A stretch of 44,539 nucleotides of DNA from Singulisphaera sp. GP187 (GTDB lineage: Bacteria; Planctomycetota; Phycisphaerae; Phycisphaerales; SM1A02), in contig CAMAXY010000017.1 in assembly GCA_945862215.1 (NCBI GenBank), positions 1 to 44,539 of the forward strand, in the 5' to 3' direction. Below are positions 41,037 through 44,539 of this stretch, one piece after another. Position numbers and translations under genes: made by a program. The notes under the pieces are model-generated. The model did no database searches. It was not told the DNA's origin and saw only the letters and a program-made list of their open reading frames with translations. The first letter of the stretch is position 1; each line of letters starts with the position of its first letter.

Positions 41037-41513
41037 ATGAACTTCTCCATTGCTGACATCCTCGATCCAAAAGCGATTCGAGTTCCGCTGCTTGCGACTG
41101 ATCGTCGCGGCGCGCTGGAAGAATTAGTCGATGCACTCGCAAGCATCGGCGCGGTGACCGATCCAGAACTTTTCAAGAAGTCAGTCTGGGAACGAGAACA
41201 ACAGAGATCGACGGGAATCGGCGAAGGCTTGGCAATTCCCCACGGAAAATGTGCGAGCATTCTGCGCCCCGCGATCGCAATCGGTCGACCCTCTGTGCCG
41301 ATCGAATTTGGCGCGATCGATCGTCGGCCAGTTCGATTGATTGTGCTGCTCGCTTCTCCACCGGACAAGATCACAGAGCACATTCAAGTTCTGCACCGTG
41401 TGAGTCGGATTTTCTCGAACATCGCAACGCGTGAGCGAGTGTGTTTGGCGCCGGATGCTGCGACTTTGTTCGAAGAGTTGCGTATTGCCGACAGCGCGAT
41501 CGTCGAACGCTGA
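41037..41513 (+). CDS. ptsN: PTS IIA-like nitrogen-regulatory protein
   Basis: A 158-residue PTS EIIA (fructose/mannitol fold) domain. The phospho-acceptor His69 sits in GLAIPHGKC. The N-terminal ADILDPKAIRVPLLATDRRGALEELVDAL and LVLLASPP-like LIVLLASPPDKITEHIQVLHRVSRIF are typical of PtsN. The ATG at 41037 gives the normal family start. In-frame TTG 41004 and GTG 41031 are alternatives, the first overlapping the preceding stop. No sugar-transport IIB/IIC genes are nearby, so a regulatory role is likely. Confidence 0.9.
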   Translation: MNFSIADILDPKAIRVPLLATDRRGALEELVDALASIGAVTDPELFKKSVWEREQQRSTGIGEGLAIPHGKCASILRPAIAIGRPSVPIEFGAIDRRPVRLIVLLASPPDKITEHIQVLHRVSRIFSNIATRERVCLAPDAATLFEELRIADSAIVER

Positions 41514-41588
41514 CCAATCATCACAAAAGTCTTCGTCCAAGCCATATCAAGCCTGTCGTACTCTGTACACATCTTGTACTGGACGACC

Positions 41589-42698
41589 ATGATGGTTCTC
41601 GTTTGCGCAATCAGTGGATCGTCAGCTTCGTCCCAGAACGTAAACACTACCCCACAAGAACTCTCTGCGTCAGTCGCTGAGATTCGTGTACGAAACAAAA
41701 TACCAGGTTTGGTTGTGGCGATCGTCACAAAAAGTGGTGTCGAGTCGATCGCATTCGACGGTATTCGTCAACAAGGCAAGAGCAACTTGATCACCGCCAC
41801 CGATCGAATGCATCTTGGATCGTGCACAAAAGCATTCACCGCCACGCTGTGCGCAGTGCTTGTTGCGGATGGAAAATTAAAGTGGACGAGTACCGTTGAA
41901 GAGTTGCTCGGCAGTGATGTTCCTGGAATGCATGCCGAGTGGAAAACCGTGACACTCGAAGAACTTCTGCGTCATCGAAGTGGAGCGCCATCTGCGCCTT
42001 CGCCCGAAGATTGGAAAGAAGCCTTTTCCTGCGCTGATTCGCCCAAAGAATGTCGCGCGACATTTGTACGCAGCATGCTTGTGCGCGCGCCTGCACCTAC
42101 TCGTGTGACATTTGCATATTCCAATCAAGGTTATGCAATTGCTGGACGCATGATCGAGATCGCGAGTGGGAAAGATTTTGAATCCCTGCTTGCAGAGCGC
42201 TTGCTGTTGCCGCTGACAATCAAAGATTTCGGATTTGGAATTCCTATGAAGTCAAATGAAAATTCGCCAAGTGGACATGCAGCAGATGCAACGCCGCGCG
42301 ATATGGATAATCCAAATGCGATCGCACCAGCTGGCACGCTCCACATGCCGGTTGGCGAATGGGCGAAGTTCATCGCGTTTCATCTTGGTGCAGAGCCACC
42401 TGCGGCGCTTGCAGGAGCGACATCCCAGCTTGCGCATCTTCAAGCGCGCGGAGACATCGAACCGTTTGAAGCTCTCGGATGGATGACAGCCGATCGCGCT
42501 TGGGGCGGCAAGGTCTTGACTCACTCAGGTTCAAACACACTGTGGTATTGCGTTGCTTGGCTCTCGCCTGAGAAAGGTTTTGCAGTTCTCGCCGCGAGCA
42601 ATCAAGGTGGTGATGCTGCGGCGAAAGCATGCGATGAGGGTTGCGCTGCTGCGATCCGCGAGTTTTTGAAGAATGGCGTTTCCGCCACGAAACATTGA
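41589..42698 (+). CDS. serine hydrolase, class C beta-lactamase-like, exported
   Basis: A 369-residue protein with a short signal-like start (MMVLVCAISGSSASSQ). The ATG at 41589 is preceded by TGGA and preferred over a TTG at 41574. The penicillin-binding-like catalytic motifs are present: SCTK (Ser78, Lys81), YSN in FAYSNQGYAIAG, and HSG in LTHSGSN replacing KTG. GTLHMPVGEWAKF is typical of the family. Members include esterases, D-aminopeptidases and lactamases, so a resistance function should not be assumed. It stands alone between ptsN and umuD. Confidence 0.88.
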   Translation: MMVLVCAISGSSASSQNVNTTPQELSASVAEIRVRNKIPGLVVAIVTKSGVESIAFDGIRQQGKSNLITATDRMHLGSCTKAFTATLCAVLVADGKLKWTSTVEELLGSDVPGMHAEWKTVTLEELLRHRSGAPSAPSPEDWKEAFSCADSPKECRATFVRSMLVRAPAPTRVTFAYSNQGYAIAGRMIEIASGKDFESLLAERLLLPLTIKDFGFGIPMKSNENSPSGHAADATPRDMDNPNAIAPAGTLHMPVGEWAKFIAFHLGAEPPAALAGATSQLAHLQARGDIEPFEALGWMTADRAWGGKVLTHSGSNTLWYCVAWLSPEKGFAVLAASNQGGDAAAKACDEGCAAAIREFLKNGVSATKH

Positions 42699-42785
42699 GT
42701 CATAATTCAAATCGTTCAAGCAGGGTGGGAGGATAAGATTCAAGCTCTGTTCGAAGTCAATCGTCTGTTTCCTCGCAAGGAAAAA

Positions 42786-43229
42786 TTGGAGCAAGACAAA
42801 GTGCCAAGTTCAACAAAGAAAAAATCTGCGATCAAGCCAAGCGTGCGACTTCCATTCTTTGGATGCGCGGTCTCATGTGGTTTTCCAAGTCCTGCAGATG
42901 ACTATATAGAAAAGAAGCTTGACCTGAACGAATATCTGATCGACAAACCATCCGCAACATTTTTTGTGCGCGTGGCTGGAGACTCGATGATTGGCGTGGG
43001 CATTCATCCCGATGATTTATTGATTGTGGACCGATCAAAAGAACCTCGCAACAAATCGATTGTGCTTGCAATAGTCAACGGAGAATTCACGGTGAAGCGT
43101 TACATCTGCCGCAATTCGAAAATCACTTTGAAAGCAGAAAATCTCGCATATCAGGACATCGTGATCGTGGAAGGAATGCAGTTCGAGGTTGTGGGCGTCT
43201 GCACGAATGTGATCCACAGTCTCAAATGA
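42786..43229 (+). CDS. umuD: UmuD, self-cleaving subunit of DNA polymerase V
   Basis: A 147-residue LexA-like S24 peptidase. The self-cleavage site is Cys31-Gly32 in AVSCGFPSPADDY, and the catalytic pair is Ser67 (GDSM) and Lys104 (FTVKRY). This is a constant offset of seven from the E. coli protein, so all functional spacings are kept. The TTG start at 42786 has AAGGA five bases upstream. GTG at 42801 is an alternative. The stop shares ATGA with umuC. No LexA-type operator I know is recognisable in the 87 bases upstream. Confidence 0.94.
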   Translation: MEQDKVPSSTKKKSAIKPSVRLPFFGCAVSCGFPSPADDYIEKKLDLNEYLIDKPSATFFVRVAGDSMIGVGIHPDDLLIVDRSKEPRNKSIVLAIVNGEFTVKRYICRNSKITLKAENLAYQDIVIVEGMQFEVVGVCTNVIHSLK

Positions 43230-44539
43230 GCACGCCGCGCGTTCCTTCTCCCGCAACACCAAATGTGTTTGCACTTGTAGACGGCAATAGTTTTTATTGC
43301 TCGTGCGAACGCGTCTTCAATCCGTCGCTCAACAATCAACCCGTGATTGTGTTGAGCAACAACGACGGATGCGCTGTTTCACGCAGCGACGAGGCAAAGG
43401 CGTTGGGCATCAAGATGGGCGATCCATTGCATTTGATCAAGGACATCGTCAAGCGCAATCGAGTTCGGGTGTATTCATCGAACTATGCGCTCTATGGCGA
43501 TCTTTCAGCGCGCATGATGTCCACTTTGGCGCAGTTCACTCCAGAGATGGAGGTATACAGCATTGACGAAGCGTTCTTGTCGCTCGACGGTTTTGGAAAT
43601 CGTGACTTGAGCGAATACGCACGCGAGATTCGCCGAGTGGTGCGGCGTGATACTGGTATCCCAACTGCAATTGGAATTGGTCCAACAAAAGTATTGGCGA
43701 AGGTCGCAAATCGCGTCGCAAAGAAAAATAATAGAAACGATGGCGTGTTGAATCTGTGCGACCGTGCGACGCAGGAAGAAGTTCTGCACGCATTGCCTGT
43801 CGAGGATGTGTGGGGGATCGGCGCACGCAGTGCTGCCAAATTGAATCATGCCGGTGTGCGCACTGCCAAACAACTTCGCGATGCAAATTTGGATGAGATG
43901 CAAAAGTTGCTCACGATTGTTGGACGGCGCATCGTCTTGGAATTGCGCGGCGAATCATGCTTGGCGCTTGAGATGATTCAAGAGGATCGCAAGCAAATCG
44001 TTTGTTCGAAATCGTTTGGACGGCCGGTGTGCACGCTGGCAGAATTGCAAGAAGCTGTTGCGAACTATGTCACGCGTGCATGCGAGAAACTGCGTCGCCA
44101 AGACGGCATTTGCCACACAATGAGCGTGTTTTTTCAGACCAATCGATTCAAAGATGGACCGCAGTATTACAACTCGGGCATGATCAAGATGGATGCAGGT
44201 ACATCGTCCACAATCCGGTTGAGCGCAGCAGCCAACCGTGTGCTTGAACAGATTTTTCGCGAGGGCATTGAATACAAAAAAGCTGGCGTGATTTTTTCGG
44301 ATATTCGTCCAAGCGCGTCAGTGCAGTTTTCGCTCTTTGACGATCAGGGTCAACATTCCCAAGATGCAAAGGTTATGAAAGTGATGGATGCGATCAATGC
44401 ACGCATGGGAAGGAACACTCTGAAGATTGGCGCGTGCGGGAACACAAGTCCAAGCGAAGCTCCGGCATGGGAAATGCAAGCCAAAATGCGCACGCCTTGT
44501 TACACAACCCGCTGGGCAGATCTTTTGAAAGTGAAGTGA
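43226..44539 (+). CDS. umuC: UmuC, catalytic subunit of translesion DNA polymerase V
   Basis: A complete 437-residue Y-family polymerase ending exactly at the window edge. Catalytic segments are ALVDGNSFYCSCERVF (first Asp) and YSIDEAFLSLDG (Asp-Glu). NNDGCAVSRSDEAKALGIKMG, the helix-hairpin-helix part EDVWGIGARSAAKL and the little-finger domain follow. The C-terminal MDAINARMGRNTLKIGACG is typical of UmuC rather than DinB. It overlaps umuD by ATGA. UmuC copies damaged DNA together with cleaved UmuD. Confidence 0.95.
   Translation: MSTPRVPSPATPNVFALVDGNSFYCSCERVFNPSLNNQPVIVLSNNDGCAVSRSDEAKALGIKMGDPLHLIKDIVKRNRVRVYSSNYALYGDLSARMMSTLAQFTPEMEVYSIDEAFLSLDGFGNRDLSEYAREIRRVVRRDTGIPTAIGIGPTKVLAKVANRVAKKNNRNDGVLNLCDRATQEEVLHALPVEDVWGIGARSAAKLNHAGVRTAKQLRDANLDEMQKLLTIVGRRIVLELRGESCLALEMIQEDRKQIVCSKSFGRPVCTLAELQEAVANYVTRACEKLRRQDGICHTMSVFFQTNRFKDGPQYYNSGMIKMDAGTSSTIRLSAAANRVLEQIFREGIEYKKAGVIFSDIRPSASVQFSLFDDQGQHSQDAKVMKVMDAINARMGRNTLKIGACGNTSPSEAPAWEMQAKMRTPCYTTRWADLLKVK

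Noticed and set aside
41558-41579. Three GTAC tetramers within 22 bases upstream of the serine hydrolase
   Set aside because: Spacing is irregular and no known operator fits; a four-base motif this often can be chance.
42699-42785. SOS (LexA) operator upstream of umuDC
   Set aside because: No CTG-N10-CAG, GAAC-N4-GTTC or GTTC-N7-GTTC arrangement is present. The LexA motif of this lineage is unknown to me, so regulation is left open.

Overview
The window looks like a chromosomal segment of moderate GC content from a planctomycete-like bacterium, perhaps of the Phycisphaerae. This is an inference from gene content. The supporting features are the three-step squalene set hpnC-hpnD-hpnE, a large GDH2-type glutamate dehydrogenase, a DUF4139 protein, secreted proteins with CH-type heme motifs, a cytochrome fused to a copper-monooxygenase-like domain, and several poorly conserved exported Ala-rich proteins. 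No plasmid, phage or transposase gene is visible. Gene packing is tight, with many ATGA overlaps.

Layout, left to right. Positions 1-575 (minus) hold the N-terminal third of uvrC, cut by the window edge. Next come a Cys-rich lipoprotein and a strong hairpin terminator. The plus-strand run pyrC, class III aminotransferase and HpnN-like RND transporter follows. The minus-strand operon ribF, nrnA and an HMA-domain lipoprotein converges on it. From 9.0 to 18.4 kb are a 984-aa glutamate dehydrogenase, a DUF4139 protein, a TIM-barrel sugar isomerase (minus) and two exported proteins of unknown function. From 19.1 to 23.5 kb the minus-strand operon hpnC-hpnD-hpnE-queG diverges from ispH and rlmN. 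IspH makes the isoprenoid precursors and HpnD/C/E turn farnesyl diphosphate into squalene. The HpnN-like transporter and a possibly HpnO-like aminotransferase at the left may belong to the same hopanoid physiology. From 25.8 to 33.4 kb are an indolepyruvate:ferredoxin oxidoreductase-like protein that has lost its iron-sulfur motif, a HAD phosphatase, a membrane-anchored protein, an RluD-type pseudouridine synthase and gpsA. From 33.5 to 36.7 kb a P1B-type metal ATPase with a CPG motif is translationally coupled to a secreted cytochrome/copper protein. The right end holds a CbpA-type co-chaperone, an FeS/TPR membrane protein, ptsN, a class C beta-lactamase-like hydrolase and a complete umuDC mutagenic polymerase operon.

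The most unusual content is non-coding. Two arrays (about 18.42-19.01 kb and 36.77-38.00 kb) share a family of mosaic repeats. The core is a 123-bp imperfect palindrome, present five times at exactly that length and once as a 55-bp internal-deletion derivative. It is joined in a fixed order to other shared modules, including a perfect 66-bp tandem duplication and a 104-bp tandem triplicate. Both arrays fill the gap between convergently transcribed genes and carry the same module order relative to one flanking gene. I recognise no known family. A non-autonomous palindromic element (MITE- or REPIN-like) that settles between gene ends and may act as a two-way terminator is the best working idea.
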